Source: Chloroflexota bacterium (lineage in GTDB: Bacteria; Chloroflexota; Anaerolineae; Caldilineales; Caldilineaceae). Taken from it: a DNA stretch of 12,012 nucleotides. A program made the position numbers and the translations under genes. Of the stretch, positions 1 through 5,490 are shown piece after piece; the first letter of the stretch is position 1, and each line of letters opens with the position of its first letter. The notes under the pieces are model-generated. The model was not told where the DNA came from and did no database searches. It saw only the letters and a list, made by a program, of their open reading frames with translations. Location: NCBI GenBank assembly GCA_016199425.1, contig JACQGT010000346.1:1-12012 (forward strand), given 5' to 3'.

Positions 1-2
1 CG

Positions 3-77
3 GTGATCGTTGTGGGCTGGAGCGATGACGCCGTTTTTGTCCATGATCCAATCCTGCCGGATGGGCCGATTGAGATT
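3..77 (+). pseudogene. C-terminal fragment of a probable C39-like peptidase domain
   Basis: Only about 25 codons are readable, entering from the left edge. They read V-I-V-V-G-W-S-D-D-A-V-F-V-H-D-P followed by L-P-D-G-P-I-E-I. This resembles the segment just after the catalytic histidine in papain-like C39 peptidase domains, where a run of hydrophobic residues and a glycine lead into a (V/Y)-x-DP strand and a D-(G)-P turn. The similarity stops near base 77, where another frame becomes aminotransferase-like, so the gene is cut rather than continuing. The catalytic Cys and His would lie outside the window. The call rests on one short motif and is tentative; a different beta-rich domain is possible. 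Confidence 0.33.
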
Positions 78-87
78 CTCTGCCCAC

Positions 88-637
88 GCCCGCAAACTGG
101 CCACCCAGGCACGGGATCCTGCCCCCCACTACCAGCACTCGGAGATGGCACTTCGTGCCCGCTTCACGATCGGCTACAACTATCGCATGAGCAATGTCCT
201 GGCGGCTATCGGGCGCGGCCAGTTGCAGGTCTTGGAGGATCGGGTGCAGGCCCGGCGACGCAATTTTGGGTATTATCAGCAGACAATCGGCGACCTACCC
301 GGCATCGACTTTATGCCCGAAGCATTCTGGGGTCGCCACACTCGCTGGCTTAGCGTCATCACCGTAGACCCGGCCCAATTCGGCGCGGACCGGGATGCCA
401 TCCGTCTGGCCCTGGAATCCGAAAACATCGCGAGCAACACCCGGTCTGGAAGCCTATGCACCTGGCCCCCCTACCCCCCAACGCTGGGGGGACTGCGCTG
501 CTCCCCCAGGATTGGGGGCTGGGGGGCGTGTGGCGGAAGAGATGTTTGAGCATGGACTCTGTCTCCCCTCCGGCTCGAATCTGAGCGAGGCTGATCTCGA
601 GCGGGTGGCGGCGGTGGTGCGGGGCTGCCGATGGTAG
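88..637 (+). pseudogene. Broken DegT/DnrJ/EryC1/StrS-type PLP aminotransferase (C-terminal half)
   Basis: Members of this family transaminate nucleotide-linked keto-sugars for surface polysaccharide or antibiotic sugars, using PLP on an internal lysine. The part seen starts at A-R-K-L-A-T-Q-A-R-D and runs through the family signature G-Y-N-Y-R-M-S-N and A-A-I-G-x-x-Q-L in frame 1. Near 430-440 the homology moves to frame 3 (P-V-W-K-P-M-H-L-A-P). It is then interrupted by a GC-rich palindrome at 466-526 and resumes in frame 2 as R-V-A-E-E-M-F-E-H-G-L-C-L-P-S-G-S-N up to a TAG at 635-637. The N-terminal half with the PLP lysine is absent. A short extra peptide (M-A-L-R-A-R-F-T) precedes the G-Y-N-Y-R motif. 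Two frame changes plus a truncated N-terminus mean no functional enzyme. The upstream boundary is set where homology begins. Confidence 0.8.
466..526. repeat. GC-rich palindromic repeat inside the aminotransferase remnant
   Basis: About 61 bp built of alternating C-runs and G-runs. The left half has six Cs, TA, six Cs, AACGCT and six Gs; the right half has five Cs, AGGATT, five Gs, CT and six Gs. The right half is close to the reverse complement of the left, so the element can fold into a long imperfect hairpin around CTGCGCTGC. It lies exactly where the aminotransferase reading frame changes, and its length is not a multiple of three. This is the form of a short mobile palindromic element that has disrupted or replaced part of a coding sequence. 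Copies elsewhere in the genome cannot be seen from here. Confidence 0.7.
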
Positions 638-661
638 CGCTCTCCTCTCGTCGCTGCCAGT

Positions 662-835
662 TGGGGATTTCTGCTGCGCAACACGCCCCCCGCCCGCATC
701 TTCATGGGTGACGTGGGCAGCACGCTTCTGGGCTATACCTTGGCCGCCCTGCCCGTCTTGGCCTTTCTGCAGACGGGTGATGCGCGCCTCTTCCTCGTCG
801 GTATCCTCTGCGTGGCCCCCTTTGTCCTCGATCCC
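662..835 (+). pseudogene. Fragment of a family-4 glycosyl-phosphate transferase (WecA/WbpL/MraY-like)
   Basis: About 58 codons read W-G-F-L-L-R-N-T-P-P-A-R-I-F-M-G-D-V-G-S and then two hydrophobic segments ending at F-V-L-D-P. The PPA(R/K)IFMGD(V/A)GS signature belongs to the polyprenyl-phosphate sugar-1-phosphate transferases that start O-antigen or capsule repeat units at the inner membrane. A complete enzyme has about 300-350 residues and ten or so membrane helices, so both ends are missing. The frame is the same as the preceding aminotransferase tail, separated from it by the TAG at 635-637. After 835 the frame stays open to 913 but no longer looks like the family, and from about 844 the opposite strand belongs to another remnant. 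Confidence 0.75.
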
Positions 836-843
836 AGCTATGC

Positions 844-1509
844 TCAAGTCAAATCAATTAGAATCAGCCCCATCAGCAGCGCCGCGAAGCTGCTCCACGA
901 GGCCAGGGGCTAGCGTCGCCGCGCGCTGTAATAGGCAGCCACCGCCAGCAGCCAGGGCCAGACGTAGAGCAGCGCGCCTGCCACCTGATTGGGGCTGAAC
1001 CCCGCTTCGGCGCCAGCAAAGACCCCGAGCAGGGGGGTCGGCATCTGGCGCATGGCCACGGTGAGGCCGGGAAATTTGCTGGCCCAACTGGTGCCGAAAA
1101 AAGCGGCGACGGCGATGAGCAGACCGCTGGCAGCAAAGCCTGCCGAGCAGAGGTTGTAGAGGGTGCGGCTGCGCGCGGCATGGGTGGCCACGGTGTAGAA
1201 GAGACAGATGTCCCAGAGGACGATCAGGGCGCGCGGTATGGACAATTCGGCGCGCAGGTCGGGTGGGGCTACCCAGAGGGAGATAGGCAGCATAACCAGG
1301 AGCAGAAAGAGGATGGGTGCATCCAGGGGGGTGCGTCGCGCCCAGTCGCCCAGTTGCCAGCGCCGCCAGAGCCAGGCCAGGACCAACAACCCCAATCCCA
1401 GGGCCGCGCCCCAACCGGCAAACCAATCGGGAAAGAGGAGCAGCGGGCCGCTGGCAATGAGCAGCCCGGCGTCGACAAGGAAAGCGCGCGGCCAGGATTG
1501 TGGGGACAT
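844..1509 (-). pseudogene. Broken O-antigen ligase/polymerase-like membrane protein (N-terminal part)
   Basis: From an ATG at 1509 the frame encodes a 199-residue hydrophobic protein with about five predicted membrane segments and the motif G-F-S-P-N-Q-V-A-G-A-L-L. This matches the S/N-P-N-x-x-A-G motif of the Wzy/WaaL O-antigen ligase superfamily. A TAG at 910-912 ends the frame after A-R-R-R. Read through that codon, the same frame continues with another hydrophobic segment (P-L-A-S-W-S-S-F-A-A-L-L-M-G-L-I-L-I) to a TGA at 844-846, which suggests the TAG is an in-frame nonsense mutation. Full-length relatives are usually 400 residues or more, so the C-terminal half with the large periplasmic loop is gone. 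An earlier ATG at 1569 lies upstream of the predicted -10 box and is disfavoured. Confidence 0.65.
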
Positions 1510-1556
1510 GGGCAGAATAGGAGGGCGACAGGATGTTCTCTTGTGACTATTCAGCC

Positions 1557-1585
1557 AGTATACCCCCATGTATTCGCTGGCTCAA
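1557..1585 (-). promoter_or_regulatory. Sigma-70-like promoter of the O-antigen ligase remnant
   Basis: On the minus strand a TTGAGC box (1580-1585) and a TATACT box (1557-1562) are 17 bp apart. Transcription would begin near 1550, giving a leader of about 40 nt before the ATG at 1509, similar to other predicted leaders in this window. It supports the downstream start and implies the pseudogene may still be transcribed. Confidence 0.5.
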
Positions 1586-1588
1586 AAG

Positions 1589-1679
1589 CGCTTACCTGAT
1601 TCCGGGAATCGGCCAGGTGATGACGGGAAAGCCGAGAGAATTTGTGGCCGATTCCCGGAATCGTGCCAGAACCTAAGCG
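1589..1679. repeat. Long inverted repeat: 18-bp perfect arms, each itself palindromic
   Basis: The arms at 1598-1615 and 1645-1662 are exact reverse complements over 18 bp, with a 29-nt loop. Each arm contains its own palindrome of the form GATTCC-N-GGAATC. Outside them CGCTTA (1589-1594) and TAAGCG (1674-1679) also pair, the latter overlapping the stop codon of the dehydrogenase gene. The structure sits between the end of the minus-strand dehydrogenase and the promoter of the O-antigen remnant. It could slow or end transcription as a stem-loop, but no T-tract follows on the minus strand, so an intrinsic terminator is doubtful. A mobile palindromic element is the better guess. Confidence 0.75.
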
Positions 1680-2704
1680 ACCCGCTTGCGCAACGGCTCA
1701 CTGGCCAGCAGGCGACGAATGTTGGCATATTCTTCGCGCCGGTCGCCTGCTCCACCCAAAAAGGCGGTGTGGGGTGTCAGAACGACATTGCGGGTCGGGT
1801 CCCGGGCCAGAGGGAGAAGGGGATTGTCCGGGCGGATCGGCTCCCACTCGAATGTATCCAGCGCAGCCCCGGCCAGATGACCGGAAAGGAGCGCGGCGGC
1901 CAGGGCGCTCTCGTCGATGACGCTGCCGCTGCCGCAGTTGACCAGATAGCTGCCGGGCTGCATTTGGGCAAAGACTGCGGCGCCGAGCAATCCATCCGTT
2001 GCCGGGCTGTAGGGCAAGAGATTGCAGAGAATGTGGCTTTGGGCATAAAGCGCAGCCGCATCCCAATACCCAATCCCCAATACCTCCTCCACTTTCTCCG
2101 GCAGGCGGCTGCGTTTGTGATAGAGCAGACGACAGCCAAAGGCGCTCAGTCGGCGAACCGTCTCGACGCCGATCTCCCCAAAGCCGAGGATGCCGACTGT
2201 CAGCCCGTTCAGTGAGCGCACACCTGTACGTCGAGACCAGTTGGTGGCAAAGATATTTTCGTCCGTGCGCCGGCTAGGAACCCCCACCCCCGTCCCCTCC
2301 CCCGTTCCAGGGGAAGGGGGAAGAATAGCGGCTTCGCCGTCGTGGGCGCGGCGCAGCAGCGCGAGAATCTGCCAGATCGTATGTTCAGCCACGGCGATGG
2401 CCCCAGGCAAGGGGTAGTCACAAACAGGCACACCGGCAGACTTGGCCGCGTCCAAATCGATGTCGTGGCTCAGGCTGCCCAGCCGCTGGATCAGCCGCAG
2501 TCGTCTCCCCGCCCGGATGATCTCCCCGTCGATGACTCCTGCCCGCTCGCTGATCAGAAAGTCGGCGTCACCGATGGCGTCCAGAATCTCGGCTTTGGAC
2601 GGCTCACGCAGAAAATGGATACGCTCGATCTCCGGCGGCGCGGCCTCCCGGGCCATCTGTTGATGGCGTTCGCTGCGGGCGGTGAGGAAGAGGAGAGTGG
2701 GCAT
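1673..2704 (-). CDS. D-2-hydroxyacid dehydrogenase-like protein with altered active site
   Basis: 343 residues, in the normal range for NAD-dependent D-2-hydroxyacid dehydrogenases, which reduce 2-keto acids or oxidise 2-hydroxy acids in the cytoplasm. The Rossmann motif V-G-I-L-G-F-G-E-I-G is at residues 170-179. Family landmarks E288 (in W-E-P) and H312 (in T-P-H-T-A) are present. The catalytic arginine, expected in an N-x-x-R-G motif, is replaced by serine: residues 256-260 read N-C-G-S-G. Residues about 128-147 are an extra peptide encoded by a C/G-rich repeat, placed just before the nucleotide-binding domain. The ATG at 2704 gives a typical N-terminus. It lies 96 bp downstream of the isomerase-like gene on the same strand. 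With Arg lost it may be a poor dehydrogenase, act on another substrate, or be decaying. Confidence 0.85.
   Translation of the reverse strand: MPTLLFLTARSERHQQMAREAAPPEIERIHFLREPSKAEILDAIGDADFLISERAGVIDGEIIRAGRRLRLIQRLGSLSHDIDLDAAKSAGVPVCDYPLPGAIAVAEHTIWQILALLRRAHDGEAAILPPSPGTGEGTGVGVPSRRTDENIFATNWSRRTGVRSLNGLTVGILGFGEIGVETVRRLSAFGCRLLYHKRSRLPEKVEEVLGIGYWDAAALYAQSHILCNLLPYSPATDGLLGAAVFAQMQPGSYLVNCGSGSVIDESALAAALLSGHLAGAALDTFEWEPIRPDNPLLPLARDPTRNVVLTPHTAFLGGAGDRREEYANIRRLLASEPLRKRVA
2281..2320. repeat. C-rich repeat inserted in frame within the dehydrogenase gene
   Basis: Forty bases of C-runs and G-runs with a short palindrome centred on CCCCGTTCCAGGGG. On the coding (minus) strand they translate as a low-complexity peptide P-P-S-P-G-T-G-E-G-T-G-V-G-V-P. 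It falls at the hinge before the NAD-binding domain, where relatives normally have a short linker. The reading frame is kept. Sequences of this composition are often dispersed intergenic repeats in bacterial genomes; here one has become part of a protein. Confidence 0.65.
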
Positions 2705-2800
2705 AAGAGCACGAAGAGACGAAGGAAGGAGAAGGCACGAAGGGAGGAAGGGGTGATGAGTGATGGACGGTATGTGTCATCATCCCATCATCCCATCATC
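2705..2800. repeat. Intergenic low-complexity repeats between two minus-strand genes
   Basis: The gap holds two kinds of simple sequence. At 2778-2806 the 8-mer CATCATCC is repeated about three and a half times and runs into the stop codon of the isomerase-like gene. At about 2706-2750 there is a purine-rich stretch of degenerate CACGAAG/GACGAAGG units. No clear promoter or ribosome site for the downstream dehydrogenase stands out in it. Confidence 0.6.
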
Positions 2801-3568
2801 TCATCCCCCTGCCTCGTCCCACATTTTATGCAAAAAGGCCACCGCTGCCCCTGCCTCTTCCTCAAAATCCTGCCAGCGACATTCCACGGCGATGCGTCCG
2901 TTGTAGCCCGTAGCCTTGAGATGGCCGAAGAACTCCGCGTAGGGGTAGCTGCCTGTGCCGGGGGCCCCTCGCCCGCTGTCGGCCACGTGGACGTGGGCCA
3001 GCCAGGCCGCGTTTTCGACGACTGTATCCGTCGGTTCGTTCTCCTCCTGCATGTGGTAGAGGTCGGCCAGGACCCGGATGGACGGGCGATCCACCGCCTG
3101 CGCCAGTGCCACGCCTTCCGCCACACTGTTGAGGATATTGCTCTCCCGCCGGTTGAGGGGCTCGATGGCAATCATCACACCAGTTTTGTCGGCCTCGTCG
3201 GCCACCATCCGCAGAAAGTCGATGAGCTGCTGCCAGGCTGCGTCCCGGCTGAAGCCGTCGGGGATATTGCGTGCGCCGCCGCTGCCAAAGACGACCAGTT
3301 CCCCGCCCACGGCCTGCACCCGGCGCAGAGACTCGGCCACGTAAATTTGCAGTTGGGAAAGGTTAGCAGTCGGGCCGGTGATCTTCAATTCGCCGGGGAC
3401 GAAGACGTTAAAAGTGGGGGTGGGCAGCTCTGCGGCCGCGTGGGCCGCCTGGATCACCACAAAATCCTTGCTCCCGTGGAGCGAGCGTACAGTCGGCTCG
3501 ATGAATGTAAAGCCCGCGGCCCGGGCGATTTCCGTATTCTCTATGCCGGTACAGACGCCGAATTGCAT
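2801..3568 (-). CDS. Sugar phosphate isomerase/epimerase-like TIM barrel (xylose isomerase-like)
   Basis: 255 residues, the usual size for single-domain members of the AP-endonuclease-2/xylose-isomerase-like superfamily. These interconvert keto and aldo sugars, or act on inositol and related substrates, with a divalent metal. Likely metal ligands and their settings are E136 (I-A-I-E-P-L-N), D169 and H172 (L-A-D-L-Y-H-M), H194 (H-V-H-V-A-D) and E229 (V-E-C-R-W). The order E, D/H, H, E along the barrel is that of the family. The substrate cannot be told from sequence. Start chosen at the ATG at 3568; GAGAGG lies a little far upstream (about 12 nt). The gene is divergent from the Phd/methyltransferase operon and shares its 88-bp intergenic region, so the palindrome there could affect both directions. 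Confidence 0.85.
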   Translation of the reverse strand: MQFGVCTGIENTEIARAAGFTFIEPTVRSLHGSKDFVVIQAAHAAAELPTPTFNVFVPGELKITGPTANLSQLQIYVAESLRRVQAVGGELVVFGSGGARNIPDGFSRDAAWQQLIDFLRMVADEADKTGVMIAIEPLNRRESNILNSVAEGVALAQAVDRPSIRVLADLYHMQEENEPTDTVVENAAWLAHVHVADSGRGAPGTGSYPYAEFFGHLKATGYNGRIAVECRWQDFEEEAGAAVAFLHKMWDEAGG

Positions 3569-3587
3569 TTTGAGTCACATCCTCTCG

Positions 3588-3616
3588 TTGACAATTGGAT
3601 AAAATAGATGTATGAT
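3588..3616 (+). promoter_or_regulatory. Near-consensus sigma-70 promoter of the phd-like/methyltransferase operon
   Basis: A perfect TTGACA (3588-3593) and TATGAT (3611-3616) are separated by exactly 17 bp. Transcription would start near 3623, giving a leader of about 34 nt. The -10 box lies within the left arm of the palindrome at 3609-3641, the position expected for an operator that blocks RNA polymerase. Confidence 0.8.
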
Positions 3617-3641
3617 TTAGCTAATCTAGCCAAATCATACA
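3609..3641. promoter_or_regulatory. 33-bp palindromic operator overlapping the -10 box and start site
   Basis: Ten-bp arms TGTATGATTT (3609-3618) and AAATCATACA (3632-3641) are exact reverse complements. Inside them GCTA (3620-3623) and TAGC (3627-3630) also pair, with ATC at the centre. Only one pair (A3619/C3631) fails out of fifteen. It ends 15 bp before the GTG of the Phd-like gene. Phd/YefM antitoxins bind palindromes in their own promoters, so autorepression by the encoded protein is the natural reading. That is inference; binding is not shown. Confidence 0.75.
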
Positions 3642-3656
3642 ATTGGAGAAACTGCG

Positions 3657-3896
3657 GTGACGACAAAGGCGATTGCTTCCACCGAAGCGCAAAACAATTT
3701 CGGGCGCATTCTGGACGATGTGGTGCAAAACGATGTACGCTACATTATTAAGCGTCGTCACGCTTCCCAGGCGATTTTGCTGAGTCTCTCCGATTTTGAA
3801 GCGCTTCTGGCGGCCAGCGAAACCACACGCCAGGAATTCGGGCGTTTGGTGCGTGAACAGTCACCCCTCTACGATTTGGGTCGTCCGCTTGCGTAA
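3657..3896 (+). CDS. Phd/YefM-family antitoxin-like DNA-binding regulator
   Basis: 79 residues. The N-terminal part follows the Phd/YefM fold pattern: residues 6-20 A-x-x-x-E-A-Q-N-N-F-G-R-I-L-D, then a basic I-I-K-R-R-H segment and a hydrophobic A-I-L-L-S-L-S-D-F-E-A-L strand-helix near 40-51. These proteins bind operator DNA with the N-terminal domain and a toxin with the C-terminal tail. Start is GTG at 3657, with GGAGA seven bases upstream. No toxin gene follows: 18 bp after its stop comes a DNA methyltransferase. It is therefore either an orphan antitoxin or, more interestingly, the transcription regulator of the restriction-modification module, in the place where C-proteins are usually found. 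A strong promoter and palindrome precede it. Confidence 0.8.
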   Translation: MTTKAIASTEAQNNFGRILDDVVQNDVRYIIKRRHASQAILLSLSDFEALLAASETTRQEFGRLVREQSPLYDLGRPLA

Positions 3897-3914
3897 CAGA
3901 AGGAACGTCAGAGA

Positions 3915-4865
3915 ATGAGCAACGCCAATCCAGTTCTTCCACCTCAATTTACACAAAACTACGACTTTCATCAATTCAACCGGTCGGTTGCCATCCACGC
4001 CGACTGCTTCGAGTGGATGCGCGCTATTCCTGCCGAGAGCATCCACTCTGTGGTGACGGACCCACCCTATGGGGTGAAAGAGTACGATTTTGACCAGCTA
4101 AACAAACGGGAGAATGGCAACGGCGGCATCTGGCGTATCCCCCCTGCCTTTGACGGCCATCAGCGCGCCCCGCTGCCCCGTTTCACCGCTCTTTCCCAAG
4201 AAGAACGCGACCGCGTCTACACCTATTTTCACGAATGGAGCGAGACGGTGCTACGCGTGCTGCGCCCTGGCGGTCACGTCTTCCTCGCTTCCAACTCTTT
4301 CCTCTCTCAAATTGTCTTTGCATCCATTACAGAAGCCGGCTTTGAATTTCGCGGGCAGATCATTCGGACTGTGCGTACTCTGCGCGGGGGAGACAGACCC
4401 AAAAATGCCGAGCAGGAATTCCCCGACGTCTGCTCGATGCCCCGCGGCGGCTACGAGCCGTGGGGACTCTTTCGCAAGCCGCTGCCCAAAGGGATGCGGG
4501 TCAGCGACTGTCTCAACGAGTACCAGACTGGTGGTCTACGCCGCAAACCCGATGGCAATCCCTTTGAGGACCTCATCCAAAGCGAGCGCACCCCCCGGCG
4601 TGAGCGGACAATCGCCGATCATCCGAGCCTGAAACCCCAATCCTTTCTGCGGCAAATTGTCTATGCATCCTTACCTCTCGGAGAAGGTATCGTCTTGGAA
4701 CCGTTTATGGGTTCGGGATCAACAGTCGCGGCTGCGGAATCCCTCGGCTATGCCTGTATCGGCATCGAACGACACCTGGACTATTTTGCGATGAGCAAAG
4801 ACGCCATTCCTGCCCTCGCCGGATTGGCAACTGCCGACTCCCAACTATCCCTCCTTGTGGGGTAA
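3915..4865 (+). CDS. Beta-class DNA methyltransferase of a type II restriction-modification system
   Basis: 316 residues. It transfers a methyl group from S-adenosylmethionine to an exocyclic amino group of adenine or cytosine to protect DNA from the partner nuclease. Catalytic motif IV D-P-P-Y-G is at residues 49-53, and the SAM-binding motif I (F-M-G-S-G-S-T) is at 264-270 near the C-terminus. This order, with the target-recognition region between, defines the beta class. DPPY rather than SPPY leans toward N6-adenine but does not settle it. L-R-P-G-G-H-V-F-L-A-S-N follows the usual motif V region. ATG at 3915 has AGGA ten bases upstream. It is likely co-transcribed with the Phd-like gene. 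Its last 21 bp overlap the convergent endonuclease gene. The recognition sequence cannot be read from the protein. Confidence 0.92.
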   Translation: MSNANPVLPPQFTQNYDFHQFNRSVAIHADCFEWMRAIPAESIHSVVTDPPYGVKEYDFDQLNKRENGNGGIWRIPPAFDGHQRAPLPRFTALSQEERDRVYTYFHEWSETVLRVLRPGGHVFLASNSFLSQIVFASITEAGFEFRGQIIRTVRTLRGGDRPKNAEQEFPDVCSMPRGGYEPWGLFRKPLPKGMRVSDCLNEYQTGGLRRKPDGNPFEDLIQSERTPRRERTIADHPSLKPQSFLRQIVYASLPLGEGIVLEPFMGSGSTVAAAESLGYACIGIERHLDYFAMSKDAIPALAGLATADSQLSLLVG

Positions 4866-5489
4866 GTCTTCGTATATCCAATTATCTCGCATCTTCCCCA
4901 CACCTGAGCGATTGACACTGGCTGTGATGGTTCGTCGGCTGCTTTCACTGCGGCCTGAGAAATTCCAATCGCTCTCCTCCAACTTCGCCGCATAGACACC
5001 CAAAAATCGGAACGGCTTGGGAGGAATACCTAGTCCGCTGTCCCGCGACGTATTACTGTCAAAGTTGTACACCATCAACCAGACAGCTTCTGGGTTGTGT
5101 CCCTGCCACCCGGAAGAGTGGCGCGACCCTTTGATTTCGATCCCTTCGTGCGCGTATTGTGTCGAGTTGTTTGGAAACATTCCCGCCGGAATGAGGTCAG
5201 GATGTCCGTTGTGATACTGATTGCGCACAAGACCTGGGCAGTAGTTCGGGATCGTCAGGTTCATAAACTCTCCCACAATGCTGCTGAAATTGGCGGGCAT
5301 CAAAAAGCTCTCCAGCCGCGGCAGATTCTTCGTATAGAGCTGCTGGTTGATGAAATCCAGAAACTCCAGAAATTCTCCCATTGCCTGACGCACGTACTCC
5401 ACAGTCAATCCATAGGGCAGGAGGCACTTTGGATTGAATCCATCCGGGACAAGTGGAGCAGGAACACAGGCTTCAGCTTCGGAAGTCAT
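4845..5489 (-). CDS. Probable type II restriction endonuclease, PD-(D/E)XK fold
   Basis: 214 residues from the ATG at 5489 (an ATG at 5510 lies inside the preceding gene). A PD-(D/E)XK active site is visible: H-P-D at 96-98, then E-x-K at 118-120 in G-I-E-I-K-G-S, separated by a typical loop, then a strand with V-W-L-M-V-Y-N near 136-142. In such enzymes Asp and Glu hold Mg2+ and Lys activates water. No family name is assigned. Pairing with a convergent methyltransferase, whose stop codon lies inside this gene's last 21 bp, makes it the nuclease partner. The start codon follows the upstream oxidoreductase stop by a single base (TAA-G-ATG), so it is probably translated by coupling from that metabolic mRNA. 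No promoter of its own was seen. Confidence 0.8.
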   Translation of the reverse strand: MTSEAEACVPAPLVPDGFNPKCLLPYGLTVEYVRQAMGEFLEFLDFINQQLYTKNLPRLESFLMPANFSSIVGEFMNLTIPNYCPGLVRNQYHNGHPDLIPAGMFPNNSTQYAHEGIEIKGSRHSSGWQGHNPEAVWLMVYNFDSNTSRDSGLGIPPKPFRFLGVYAAKLEESDWNFSGRSESSRRTITASVNRSGVGKMRDNWIYEDLPHKEG

Positions 5490-5490
5490 C

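Noticed and set aside
1568..2215. Plus-strand open frame across the dehydrogenase 3' end
   Set aside because: It begins in the promoter and inverted-repeat region and runs antisense to the dehydrogenase; no family motif.
2342..3607. Long plus-strand open frame of 421 codons
   Set aside because: It lies antisense to two genes with clear family motifs and has no motif of its own; GC-rich codon use on the minus strand explains the openness.
3657..4865. Ordinary toxin-antitoxin pair
   Set aside because: The gene after the Phd-like one is a clear methyltransferase, and no small RNase or Doc/RelE-like frame was found on either side.
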